From Mucilaginibacter lappiensis (GTDB lineage Bacteria; Bacteroidota; Bacteroidia; Sphingobacteriales; Sphingobacteriaceae), in assembly GCF_900155965.1 (NCBI RefSeq), contig NZ_FTMG01000017.1, positions 62,001 to 126,000 on the forward strand: a stretch of 64,000 nt of DNA. The letters run 5' to 3'. Positions 16,319 through 24,023 of the stretch are shown here, in pieces (the first letter of the stretch is position 1; the number at the start of each line of letters is the position of its first letter). The notes under the pieces were generated by a model, which worked only from the letters and a program-made list of their open reading frames with translations, was not told where the DNA came from and made no database searches. A program made the position numbers and the translations under genes.

Positions 16319-16395
16319 GTCATCCTGAGGAACGAAGGATCTATATATCGTTATGCGAAATGTAAAATAGATACTTCGCTGCGTTCAGTATGACA
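16319..16395. repeat. palindromic repeat, TGTCATCCTGAG family
   Basis: The arms start TGTCATCCTGAGGAACGAAG and end CTTCGCTGCGTTCAGTATGACA. The same family occurs at 51107-51188. Such repeats are among the most frequent intergenic palindromes in Bacteroidota. Confidence 0.75.
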
Positions 16396-16415
16396 ACTAG
16401 TATTAAATTACTCTA

Positions 16416-17042
16416 ATGAATAACAACAGCACTCTTTTAACCCTCATTACTCAACTAAGATCCGTTGCTGACATAGGTTTGCTTTACGCCAAAAACGAGT
16501 ATGATATAGAGCGGTACACCGAACTACGGCATATCAGCACCCAAATGCTGGATCAGGTTTCGGGTTATGGGGAAGAAACCATCAATATACATTTTCCGCA
16601 AGCTACCGATTATCCTACAGCTAAAGTCGATGTACGAGGGATCCTGCTCTCTCCTGATAATAAAATACTGTTGGCCCGTGAAAGCACCGATGGCAAATGG
16701 TCATTACCCGGTGGTTGGGGCGATATAGGCTACAGCCCAAAAGAGGTGATCATTAAAGAATTTCAGGAAGAAACCGGGCTTGATATTAGACCAGAAAGGT
16801 TGCTGGCCGTATTTGATAAAAAAATGCATCCGCATCCACCCCAGCCATTCTATGTGTATAAAATGGTTTTCTATTGCAAAGCTCTGTCATCTACCCTTAA
16901 TAAGGGATTTGATGTGCTTGATGTACAATATTTTGACATTGACAAACTACCGGAACTATCGGAAGACCGTATACTCCAAAGTCAGATAGAGCTATTATAC
17001 CAAAACATCATATCGGGCAATATGACCGTTTACGTAGATTGA
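16416..17042 (+). CDS. NUDIX hydrolase with N-terminal helical domain
   Basis: 208 residues. Residues 1-60 form the helical NUDIX_N domain (LITQLRSVADIGLLYAKNEY) seen in the YjhB-like group, and 68-200 form the Nudix fold. The Nudix box reads GGWGDIGYSPKEVI, then KEFQEETGLDI: the EExG catalytic core is intact, while the first Glu of the classic box is Tyr and the usual Arg is Lys, as is common in this subgroup. Relatives hydrolyse ADP-ribose or similar nucleoside diphosphate compounds; the substrate here is not determined. It is a single gene ended by a hairpin. Confidence 0.85.
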   Translation: MNNNSTLLTLITQLRSVADIGLLYAKNEYDIERYTELRHISTQMLDQVSGYGEETINIHFPQATDYPTAKVDVRGILLSPDNKILLARESTDGKWSLPGGWGDIGYSPKEVIIKEFQEETGLDIRPERLLAVFDKKMHPHPPQPFYVYKMVFYCKALSSTLNKGFDVLDVQYFDIDKLPELSEDRILQSQIELLYQNIISGNMTVYVD

Positions 17043-17071
17043 CAATATCCCTGTAATCTACAGAGATATTG
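17043..17071. terminator. bidirectional hairpin terminator
   Basis: CAATATCCCTGTA and TACAGAGATATTG pair with one mismatch around a 3-base loop, between the convergent genes ending at 17042 and 17094. Confidence 0.6.
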
Positions 17072-17093
17072 CTAACTACATACTAAAAACTGC

Positions 17094-17798
17094 CTATTGC
17101 AGCGTTTTACCCGTATTGGGTAAGCTAGGCAATGTCCGTTTATCTGCAGGCAAGGCCATAAATTTCTTATAAGAGTCGTTTATATATACGGTAAGTGATT
17201 CGCCATTGTTACTTTTCAGAAACGCATAAGTTGGGCGGTAAAGGGTCATAAAATTTTCCAAATCCTGACCGCGCAATGGTACCAGGCTTTCTACATAGGT
17301 AACATTAAATACATCATCAACATGACGCTCTTCCTCTTCATGTTTAAAGTATTTTTTAAGGCGGCGTGCATCACGGGCATCCTTACTAAACCATGATGAT
17401 GGCGACAGCGGATACACTTTACTGCGGGTATAAACCTCCGGATACTCTTTATGCGCATCAAACGATTGCCGGGTTGAGGTAACATTAACCTGGTGCAGGG
17501 TGATTGTTTTGGTTGCCATCTCTACTCTTTTTGGAGCATGGTTGGTTACATACAAGGTATCGGATATATAGCCAGGCGAATCAAATATCAGGGTATGACC
17601 GGTTTCGGTATTTATTTCAAAATTACCTTTATCGTCGGTAATAGTTATTTGTCTTTTGTTATTATCGTCCCTTATGAAAACATTAGGCATCCGGTTGTTT
17701 TTACCAGCTTCATAAACAGTGCCTTTCAAAACACTTTGAGCGTTCACGGTACCCGCAATAAAAAGGGCTGAAAATATTATAAAGTATTTAGGTTTCAT
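17094..17798 (-). CDS. secreted protein with carboxypeptidase-like regulatory domain
   Basis: 234 residues from the ATG at 17796-17798 (MKPKYFIIFSALFIAGTVNA), which places a signal peptide at the N terminus; a longer reading upstream has no signal peptide and is not supported. Residues about 22-105 form a CarboxypepD_reg-like beta sandwich (LKGTVYEAGKNNRMPNVFIR, DDKGNFEINTETG). The rest is charged and of unknown fold (RRLKKYFKHEEEERHVDDVF). This is the usual layout of small Bacteroidota envelope proteins of unknown function. It is a single gene. Confidence 0.75.
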   Translation of the reverse strand: MKPKYFIIFSALFIAGTVNAQSVLKGTVYEAGKNNRMPNVFIRDDNNKRQITITDDKGNFEINTETGHTLIFDSPGYISDTLYVTNHAPKRVEMATKTITLHQVNVTSTRQSFDAHKEYPEVYTRSKVYPLSPSSWFSKDARDARRLKKYFKHEEEERHVDDVFNVTYVESLVPLRGQDLENFMTLYRPTYAFLKSNNGESLTVYINDSYKKFMALPADKRTLPSLPNTGKTLQ

Positions 17799-18029
17799 AT
17801 GTAGATCAATTAAGCTGTAAATTAAACCTATTTTTTCCAATAATGGTTTTGGATTTAACACTTTTAGGCATGTTTTAACAATTAATGACAAAAAGCTGAA
17901 GTCAAGCGCCAAAACAGGTCTCCCATCATCCCTTAGGAAAATGACCAAATATTTCGGCAAAACATTCTGTCTACTCAGGGTCTCTCGCAGATTTAAGTTA
18001 ACCCACAAAATTCATCAACTTGAAATTTC

Positions 18030-18215
18030 AACTGGAGGCACCTACGGAGCCAAAGAACGTGCTTTTTTAGAGCTATAAACAGGTGGCCCCGCTGGGGCCG
18101 GCAATGCTGTTATACTATAACCAGTATACCTGGAGTACCATTCGGCCTCAGAGAGGCCTCCTGTTTATAGATAAAATTAAAGAAATGGTGGACTCCAGCG
18201 GAATCTCCTAATCGT
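18030..18215. repeat. nested inverted repeat
   Basis: CTATAAACAGG (18073-18083) pairs with CCTGTTTATAG (18160-18170). Inside are GTGGCCCCGCTGGGGCC and GGCCTCAGAGAGGCC. The outer part carries ACTGGAGGCACC against GGACTCCAG. It is non-coding and part of the 855-base gap between 17798 and 18654. Confidence 0.55.
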
Positions 18216-18297
18216 GAACTTGCTTTCCGGGTACTCTTTAGTTCACATTTAGATTTTTTGGGTTAACTTAAACTTTCAGGAGACGCAGAGGGGACGG

Positions 18298-18382
18298 AAG
18301 CGTCTACGCTTACTTTTTTATCCGGTAATCGTAAGCGTGGACGCTTACACCCACTATAGTTCAAGCGAAGGACGCTTGAACT
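18298..18382. repeat. palindromic repeat built on AAGCGT words
   Basis: AAGCGTCTACGCTTAC (18298-18313) pairs with GTAAGCGTGGACGCTTAC (18331-18348) and is followed by a separate palindrome, AGTTCAAGCG...CGCTTGAACT (18358-18382). A short frame across it is not a gene. Confidence 0.55.
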
Positions 18383-18441
18383 GGCATAGGCAACATAGCC
18401 TATTCCCAACACCCGGGGTAACAAACGAGGATAAGTAGAAA

Positions 18442-18556
18442 AAAGTGGGTTTACATAAAAACACCTTTTTTTCACATAATTTCATATAATATTCTGATTG
18501 TCAATTACATAAATAAATGTAAACCATAAAAAGTGTAAACCATGTAAACCCACTTT
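18442..18556. repeat. 15-base perfect inverted repeat around AT-rich DNA
   Basis: AAAGTGGGTTTACAT (18442-18456) and ATGTAAACCCACTTT (18542-18556) are exact complements separated by 85 AT-rich bases with further GTAAACC words. It could be the ends of a tiny mobile element or a long hairpin. Confidence 0.55.
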
Positions 18557-18571
18557 GTTTGGGTAGTATAC

Positions 18572-18608
18572 AAAAAAGCCGCCTCATGATAGCATCATGA
18601 AGCGGCTT
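18572..18608 (-). terminator. terminator of the DUF5668/PspC unit
   Basis: On the minus strand AAGCCGCTTCATGAT, a 3-base loop and ATCATGAGGCGGCTT are followed by TTTTTT, a strong intrinsic terminator downstream of the gene ending at 18654. Confidence 0.85.
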
Positions 18609-18653
18609 GTAAAATTTATTATAGATATACTGTCCCGGTATCGGTTGGGTTAA

Positions 18654-19658
18654 TTAGTACTTTCTTACCTTAAAATCAGATACACCACCAGTCATGTGGA
18701 TGTATATTTTGTTTTTAGCGGCGTCAAAACCAGGGGTTTCATACCGGTTATCGTCCTTTTTATCAAAGCCATCGAAGTCGCTTGATGACAGGCCCGAATT
18801 GGTGCGGATACTGCAGGCTGCATCTTTCGGCACACTGATAATTACTTCTGACACCCCAGTTGACACCTCAACATTGGTAGTTGTCAGTGGACTGCCCAGC
18901 TTTACATCAAATGATGCCGCACCTCCTTTTAAAGTTAAGTTTTTTATTTTGAATTTACTAAGATCGAAGTTAAGTTTTGTGGCACCGGTTTCTACATTAA
19001 TTTCCCAAACCGGGTTAGGGTTTAATTTAATATCGGCCCTATTGGCTTTGTCTTTATCTTCGTCGCTATCGATATGCCAGCCTTTATCGTTCCGCAAGTG
19101 CAGGTTGACTACATACATCGAATCGTCTTTGCTGGAAGTAAACTCATATTTGCTACCATAAAACTCTTTGGTTTCGGCTTTGAACAGCTGATTAGTGGTA
19201 TCATTTAAAGTATAAGTAGTACCGCCCCCGCTGATATTAAGACGGGCCAATTTAGCATCTGCAGTATAGTCTTTATTAAAAACACTGCTGCCTGAAACCT
19301 TAACAACCCCATGATCTACACCCGTGCTGTCGCTGTCATCATCATCGTCGTCCTTTTCATTATTATTACTATCGTCATTATAATGAAAATTATAACGGCC
19401 GGGCCAAAAGCTGTAACGCTCAAAGTGGCCGAATATCAGTAACCCAAAGCCCAAAATAACTACCCCTAATTTTAAGATAGTGGCCCATGCTGTGCGGTTG
19501 CCTGCAAACACAAGATTAACACCACCCATAATTAAAAATATAGGCCAAAGATGGAGGATATTCATCCAATGGAAATCTATATATCCAAAGTTGTTGAGCA
19601 GGAATATAGCTCCTATACAAACCAGGATAGCACCCGGAACTAATTTATCGTTTCTCAT
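18654..19658 (-). CDS. DUF5668/LiaF-like membrane protein with adhesin-type beta domain
   Basis: 334 residues. The N-terminal 85 carry membrane helices of the DUF5668/LiaI type (LVPGAILVCIGAIFLLNNFG, HLWPIFLIMGGVNLVFAG, a third near 65-78). An acidic linker follows (DDDDDDSDSTG, about 103-113), then a right-handed beta region (about 120-334) like DUF4097/LiaF C-terminal domains (LTLKGGAASFDVKLGSP, VSTGVSEVIISVP). In Gram-positive bacteria LiaF-like proteins sense envelope stress, and a similar role is inferred. It is the second gene after a PspC protein, 81 bases downstream. Confidence 0.8.
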   Translation of the reverse strand: MRNDKLVPGAILVCIGAIFLLNNFGYIDFHWMNILHLWPIFLIMGGVNLVFAGNRTAWATILKLGVVILGFGLLIFGHFERYSFWPGRYNFHYNDDSNNNEKDDDDDDSDSTGVDHGVVKVSGSSVFNKDYTADAKLARLNISGGGTTYTLNDTTNQLFKAETKEFYGSKYEFTSSKDDSMYVVNLHLRNDKGWHIDSDEDKDKANRADIKLNPNPVWEINVETGATKLNFDLSKFKIKNLTLKGGAASFDVKLGSPLTTTNVEVSTGVSEVIISVPKDAACSIRTNSGLSSSDFDGFDKKDDNRYETPGFDAAKNKIYIHMTGGVSDFKVRKY

Positions 19659-19739
19659 TTCAGTATTCTTTTATAGTTATGAAAAGCTGCTATAAACCGC
19701 TTTGATCTTTAATCCTCACGGCTAAATAACAAAATCATG

Positions 19740-20342
19740 TTATACAGTTGGTGGATTATCTTTTAAGTTATCGCTTTCCGGTGCAGCTTGATCACCTTTA
19801 TTTGAGGTATCATCTTTTACCTCTTCCTGAGCCCCGGCATTGGTTGGGTTATAATCTTCTTCCCAGGGTTTCCTTTTGTTGCCCGATGCCATCAAGGCTA
19901 AACCAGCTCCTACTAAAACCACTGGCCATAGTTTACCAAAATGCCAAAACCTGAATAAATGTAATTCATGCAGCAGGAACGATGCACCTATAAATATTAA
20001 TATGACACCAATAATCAATGCTGGTGTTGATGATCCCCCTTTTTTAGGAGGTACACCAAACGGCATATCCTGTTGTGGTGGTACACCAGCGGCAAACGGA
20101 TTATAGGGATCATCTTGCGACGGTACACGGTAATCAACGCCAGGATTAAAGTATTGCTGATATTTTTTGGGCAATACTATCCATAAAACAACGTAAACCA
20201 TTAAACCGGTGCCCATGAATATAAAGGTGAGCAGAAACAAGGCACGTATTATAGCTATGTCGATATCAAAGTATTCTGCCAAACCCGCGCAAACACCGCC
20301 TACAACCTTTCGGCGTTCATCGCGATAAAGTTTCTTTTCCAT
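19740..20342 (-). CDS. pspC: PspC domain protein with DUF5668-type helices
   Basis: 200 residues. Residues 1-60 are a PspC domain (KLYRDERRKVVGGVCAGLAE, then FLLTFIFMGTGLMVYVVLW), the membrane sensor of the phage-shock response family. A Pro-rich linker (PFAAGVPPQQDMPFGVPP) leads to two further helices (about 108-150), then an acidic soluble tail. It is encoded just upstream of the DUF5668/LiaF-like gene, so the two probably act together in envelope stress (inference from family and context). Confidence 0.85.
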   Translation of the reverse strand: MEKKLYRDERRKVVGGVCAGLAEYFDIDIAIIRALFLLTFIFMGTGLMVYVVLWIVLPKKYQQYFNPGVDYRVPSQDDPYNPFAAGVPPQQDMPFGVPPKKGGSSTPALIIGVILIFIGASFLLHELHLFRFWHFGKLWPVVLVGAGLALMASGNKRKPWEEDYNPTNAGAQEEVKDDTSNKGDQAAPESDNLKDNPPTV

Positions 20343-20471
20343 AATGTATTAATAATAGTGATTTTATAATTCAAATGTGCAAACAACAAATGTTTTACCG
20401 TAATACTATTAGGTGAAAGTGACCAAACTCTCGGTAAAGCCCCTGAAAATACCGACGAAGTTCATTGATCA

Positions 20472-20568
20472 TAGTTCATAGTTAATGGTTTTGTTTGCCT
20501 GTAGATAAACGCGGGCTATTTTTCCACAATCTCTTATCCATGATCTATCAACCATCAACTATGAACTA
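20472..20568. repeat. word-array inverted repeat
   Basis: TAGTTCATAGTTAATGGTT (20472-20490) pairs with AACCATCAACTATGAACTA (20550-20568), 18 of 19 bases, with extra TTCATTGATCATAG and CATGATCTATC words outside. It lies between the co-directional genes starting at 20342 and ending at 20577. Confidence 0.75.
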
Positions 20569-20576
20569 CCTAAAAT

Positions 20577-21281
20577 TTATATCTGACCCGGCGCCGGTTT
20601 AATGATCATTTCATCGACATTGGCACCAGGGCTCATTCTGTATATATTGATAATGGCCGATGCGATGTCTTCTGGCAATACCATGGTATCTTTGTCAACC
20701 ACCGCGTCTTTCCATGAATCCGTCAGCGTTGATCCGGGAATTATTGCGGTTACTTTTACACCATGCTCCTGCATTTCCAACCGCATCACTTTAGTGAGGC
20801 CTAACAGCGCATACTTTGTTACGCCATAGGTACCAGCCTGTGGGAAAGGATTTAACGATGCTACCGAACAGATATTAAAAAAGTGGCCTTTGCGCGCCGC
20901 TATCATCGCTTTACCGAAGTAACGGTATAACTCATAAGTAGGCATCAGGTTGGTATTTAATTGTTTTTCAAAGTCGCTTTCGCTTTCGTCAAGTATGCTG
21001 CCAGGCGCAAACATACCCAGACTGTTTACCACCACATCAATAAATCCCAGTTCTTGTTGTGCACCCGCGGCAAATTTTAGTAACTCGGCCTTTTTACTGC
21101 CATCAGCAACCTGCGCAAAAACTTTGATAGATGGATTGATGGATTGCAATTCATCCTTAAATTTTAATAATTCTTGCTCGTTGCGAGAACAAATTGCCAC
21201 GTTTAATCCTTCATTAGCAAATGAAATAGAAATAGCGCGACCCATGCCTTTTGTTGAACCGGTGATAAGAGCGTTCTTCAT
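20577..21281 (-). CDS. short-chain dehydrogenase/reductase
   Basis: 234 residues, classical SDR. The cofactor motif is GSTKGMGRAI (residues 8-17). The mid motif NSLGMF is in the NAG position, the catalytic Ser is in NICSVASLNP and the Tyr-Lys pair in YGVTKYALLG. The C terminus (ISSIYRM-like helix and DEMIIKP) fits the 3-oxoacyl-ACP reductase or sepiapterin-reductase-like clan. The substrate cannot be assigned. It is a single gene; upstream is a 215-base AT-rich gap without visible features. Confidence 0.85.
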   Translation of the reverse strand: MKNALITGSTKGMGRAISISFANEGLNVAICSRNEQELLKFKDELQSINPSIKVFAQVADGSKKAELLKFAAGAQQELGFIDVVVNSLGMFAPGSILDESESDFEKQLNTNLMPTYELYRYFGKAMIAARKGHFFNICSVASLNPFPQAGTYGVTKYALLGLTKVMRLEMQEHGVKVTAIIPGSTLTDSWKDAVVDKDTMVLPEDIASAIINIYRMSPGANVDEMIIKPAPGQI

Positions 21282-21496
21282 GACGGTAATAATGTGTTTA
21301 AATAATTGTTCTTTTTAAAATAGCCCCGAATATACGAGGATGATTTTTTTTGATTAGGATTGAAGCTTTATGGGCCGAATTTACGTAAGGAATAGCTGAT
21401 AGCTCATAAAATTGCATATTTAAATTAATTCAATGGGCACAAGCGGTAAAGCTTAATGGTAAAAAACGTATTTTTAACCGATTTTTATAAAAACAA

Positions 21497-22228
21497 ATGT
21501 TCCAAAGTTTAGGAAAATACATTCTTCTGCTGCGTTTAAGTTTCCGGAAGCCCGAAAAGTTTAGTGTTTATTGGAGCGAGGTGATGCGTGAAATGGTTTC
21601 GGTGGGTGTAGGCTCGCTGGGTATCATCGCTATCATTTCGGTATTTATTGGCGCGGTGGCTACCATACAAACCGCGTTTCAGTTGGTGAGCGACTTTATC
21701 CCTAAAACTATTGTTGGCGGTATTACCCGCGACTCTACCATCCTGGAGTTTAGTCCAACCATATCTGCACTGGTATTAGCCGGGCGTGTGGGCTCCAGTA
21801 TGGCCTCACAAATTGGCACCATGCGGGTAACCGAACAGATAGACGCACTGGAAATCATGGGCGTAAATGCGCCGGGATATCTAATATCACCCAAGATCAT
21901 AGCCGGTGTAACCATGATACCTTTATTAGTTATCGTATCGGTAATTTTAGGTTTAGTAGGTGGTTATATTGCCTGTGCCGCCTCAAATGATGTTTCCACT
22001 GCCGATTATGTAACCGGCTTAACCGATGGTTTTAACCCGGTTATTGTTACGGTTTGTGCTGTTAAAGCTATATTCTTCGGATTCATTATCACATCCATTT
22101 GCTCATACCAGGGCTTTTATACCGATGGCGGCTCGCTTGAGGTTGGCCAGTCGGCCACTCGCGGTGTTGTTTGGAGCTGTATTATGATATTATTTGTGGA
22201 TCTTATTATTTCACGCCTGCTACTATGA
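21497..22228 (+). CDS. mlaE: MlaE family lipid ABC transporter permease
   Basis: MlaE/YrbE permeases move phospholipids between the membranes of Gram-negative bacteria. The 243 residues show the family pattern: a helix near 38-60 (IISVFIGAVATIQTAFQLV), the conserved SPTISALVLAGRVGSSMASQ, GTMRVTEQIDALEIMGV and a C-terminal helix. Its TGA overlaps the ATG of the ATPase gene (ATGA), so the pair is coupled. The MCE-domain partner MlaD is not encoded next to it. Confidence 0.92.
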   Translation: MFQSLGKYILLLRLSFRKPEKFSVYWSEVMREMVSVGVGSLGIIAIISVFIGAVATIQTAFQLVSDFIPKTIVGGITRDSTILEFSPTISALVLAGRVGSSMASQIGTMRVTEQIDALEIMGVNAPGYLISPKIIAGVTMIPLLVIVSVILGLVGGYIACAASNDVSTADYVTGLTDGFNPVIVTVCAVKAIFFGFIITSICSYQGFYTDGGSLEVGQSATRGVVWSCIMILFVDLIISRLLL

Positions 22229-22977
22229 TCGAAATTAAAGACATCTACAAAACATTTGGCGATAACGAAGTACTAAAAGGTATAAGTGCAGTTTTTAAAC
22301 CAGGTAAAAACAATCTCATCATCGGCGGTTCCGGATCAGGAAAAACTACCTTGTTGAAATGTATTGTTGGCTTGCACGATCCTACTAAAGGCGACGTGAT
22401 ATTTGACGGCGAGAACTTTACCGATATGGATTTTGAGCAACGCGTACCTATCCGCACCAAAATAGGGATGCTTTTTCAAAACTCGGCACTGTTTGACTCT
22501 ATGACGGTGGAAGAAAATATCATCTTCCCGCTGAATCTCTTCACGAATCAAACAAAAGCAGAGAAACTTGATCGTGCTAATTTTTGCCTGGAAAGAGTTA
22601 ACCTTACGGGTAAAAACAAACTATATCCATCAGAACTTTCGGGCGGGATGAAAAAGCGTGTGGGTATTGCCCGAGCCATATCCATGCAACCTAAATATTT
22701 GTTTGTTGACGAACCCAACTCGGGCCTCGATCCTAAAACATCCATCCTGATAGATGAGTTGATCAATGAGCTGACCGAAGAATATAAAATAACAACAGTG
22801 ATTGTTACCCACGATATGAACTCGGTAATGGGTATAGGTGATCATATTATATTTTTACACCAAGGTAAAAAATGGTGGGAAGGCAGCAATAAAGAGATAG
22901 CCCACACCGATAACCAGGAACTAAACGACTTTGTATTCGCCAGTAAATTCATGCAGGCAGCAAAAGCGAAACTTTGA
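22225..22977 (+). CDS. mlaF: MlaF-type ABC transporter ATPase
   Basis: 250 residues from the ATG at 22225-22227, chosen because it overlaps the permease stop by 4 bases and gives the family start MIEIKDIYKTFGDNEVLKGI. Walker A is GGSGSGKTTLL, the Q-loop is MLFQNSALFDSMTV, the signature is LSGGMKKRVG, Walker B is KYLFVDEPNSGLDP and the switch His is in VTHDMNSV. It energises the MlaE permease in retrograde or anterograde phospholipid transport. An in-frame upstream ATG inside the permease gene is rejected. Confidence 0.92.
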   Translation: MIEIKDIYKTFGDNEVLKGISAVFKPGKNNLIIGGSGSGKTTLLKCIVGLHDPTKGDVIFDGENFTDMDFEQRVPIRTKIGMLFQNSALFDSMTVEENIIFPLNLFTNQTKAEKLDRANFCLERVNLTGKNKLYPSELSGGMKKRVGIARAISMQPKYLFVDEPNSGLDPKTSILIDELINELTEEYKITTVIVTHDMNSVMGIGDHIIFLHQGKKWWEGSNKEIAHTDNQELNDFVFASKFMQAAKAKL

Positions 22978-22987
22978 TTGGCGTTTA

Positions 22988-23118
22988 GGTTGTATGTGTG
23001 ACGTTTTACGTGATACATTAGTTTTGGGGTATTAATTACGTTGTAAGTTCTACGTTTATTATTTTAATTTTGTGCCTTAACCAGAATACACAAAACGTAA
23101 CACGTATAACGTACAACT
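22988..23118. repeat. word-array inverted repeat (ACGT words)
   Basis: The left side (22988-23060) is an array of TACGT/ACGTT words. The right side (23092-23118) reads AAAACGTAACACGTATAACG and so on. The arms pair imperfectly over about 25 bases. It lies between the co-directional ATPase and methyltransferase genes. Confidence 0.6.
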
Positions 23119-23127
23119 CAAAAAAGA

Positions 23128-24015
23128 ATGATCCAACTATTAACCCCAACGCACTGGAAAGATTACGAGCTGATTGATTGTGGCGATTTTGAAAAGCTGG
23201 AACGCTTTGGGAATATTGTGCTGATACGCCCCGAACCGCAAGCGGTTTGGAGCAAACAATTACCTGCTTCTGAATGGCTGCGATTACACCACATCAAATT
23301 TAAAGGTCGTTCGGCTACGGCGGGCGACTGGGTAAAGAAAGATCCTAAAACACCGGATCGCTGGCATATTGAATACAAAAATAAAGATGCGGCCATCAAA
23401 TTCCGCCTGGGTTTAACCTCCTTTAAACACCTGGGTATTTTCCCCGAGCAAGCAGTAAATTGGGATTATATCACCCAAAACATCAAAAAGTTTAAAACAC
23501 CACAACCCAAAGTACTTAACCTGTTTGCCTATACCGGCGGCGCATCGTTAATTGCACAAGCAGCAGGTGCCGATACCACACATGTCGACTCGATAAAGCA
23601 AGTGGTTACCTGGGCCAACGAAAATCAGGAGATTTCAGGTCTGAATAATATCAGATGGGTGGTTGAGGACGCATTGAAGTTTGTAAAACGGGAGCTAAAA
23701 CGCGGCAAAAAATATAACGGTATCATTCTGGATCCCCCAGCATATGGCAATGGCCCCAACGGCGAAAAGTGGAAACTGGAAGATAATATCAATGAGATGA
23801 TGGCCGATGTTATCCAATTACTTGATCCCGAAGAACACTTCCTGATCCTGAATACCTACTCATTGGGCTTTTCGTCGGTAATTATCGAAAACCTCATCAA
23901 AAGTGCTTTTCCTAAAGTGCAGAACCTCGAGATCGGCGAACTTTATCTGCAAGCTACCGCGGGTTCAAAACTGCCGCTTGGGGTTTTTGGCAAATTCTTT
24001 AAAACACGTTCATAG
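23128..24015 (+). CDS. RlmI-like class I SAM-dependent methyltransferase
   Basis: 295 residues of the COG1092 type, which methylate cytosine in 23S rRNA in characterised members (RlmI, RlmK). The SAM motif is PKVLNLFAYTGGASLIAQAA, followed by an acidic second motif (VVEDALKFVKRELK) and the catalytic-type ILDPPAYGNGP. The N-terminal PUA domain of RlmI is absent; instead the first 120 residues contain the beta region with WLRLHHIKFKGRS. A target in RNA is likely but not proven. It stands 9 bases ahead of the D-aminoacylase gene. Confidence 0.85.
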   Translation: MIQLLTPTHWKDYELIDCGDFEKLERFGNIVLIRPEPQAVWSKQLPASEWLRLHHIKFKGRSATAGDWVKKDPKTPDRWHIEYKNKDAAIKFRLGLTSFKHLGIFPEQAVNWDYITQNIKKFKTPQPKVLNLFAYTGGASLIAQAAGADTTHVDSIKQVVTWANENQEISGLNNIRWVVEDALKFVKRELKRGKKYNGIILDPPAYGNGPNGEKWKLEDNINEMMADVIQLLDPEEHFLILNTYSLGFSSVIIENLIKSAFPKVQNLEIGELYLQATAGSKLPLGVFGKFFKTRS

Positions 24016-24023
24016 CTAAGCTT

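Noticed and set aside
17799..18008. N-terminal extension of the carboxypeptidase-like protein
   Set aside because: The extension hides the signal peptide that begins at the ATG at 17798.
18263..18475. 70-codon minus-strand frame
   Set aside because: It lies across the AAGCGT palindromes and an inverted repeat; no protein features.
22171..22224. Upstream ATG for the MlaF ATPase
   Set aside because: It lies deep inside the permease gene and adds residues foreign to the family; the ATGA overlap start is better.
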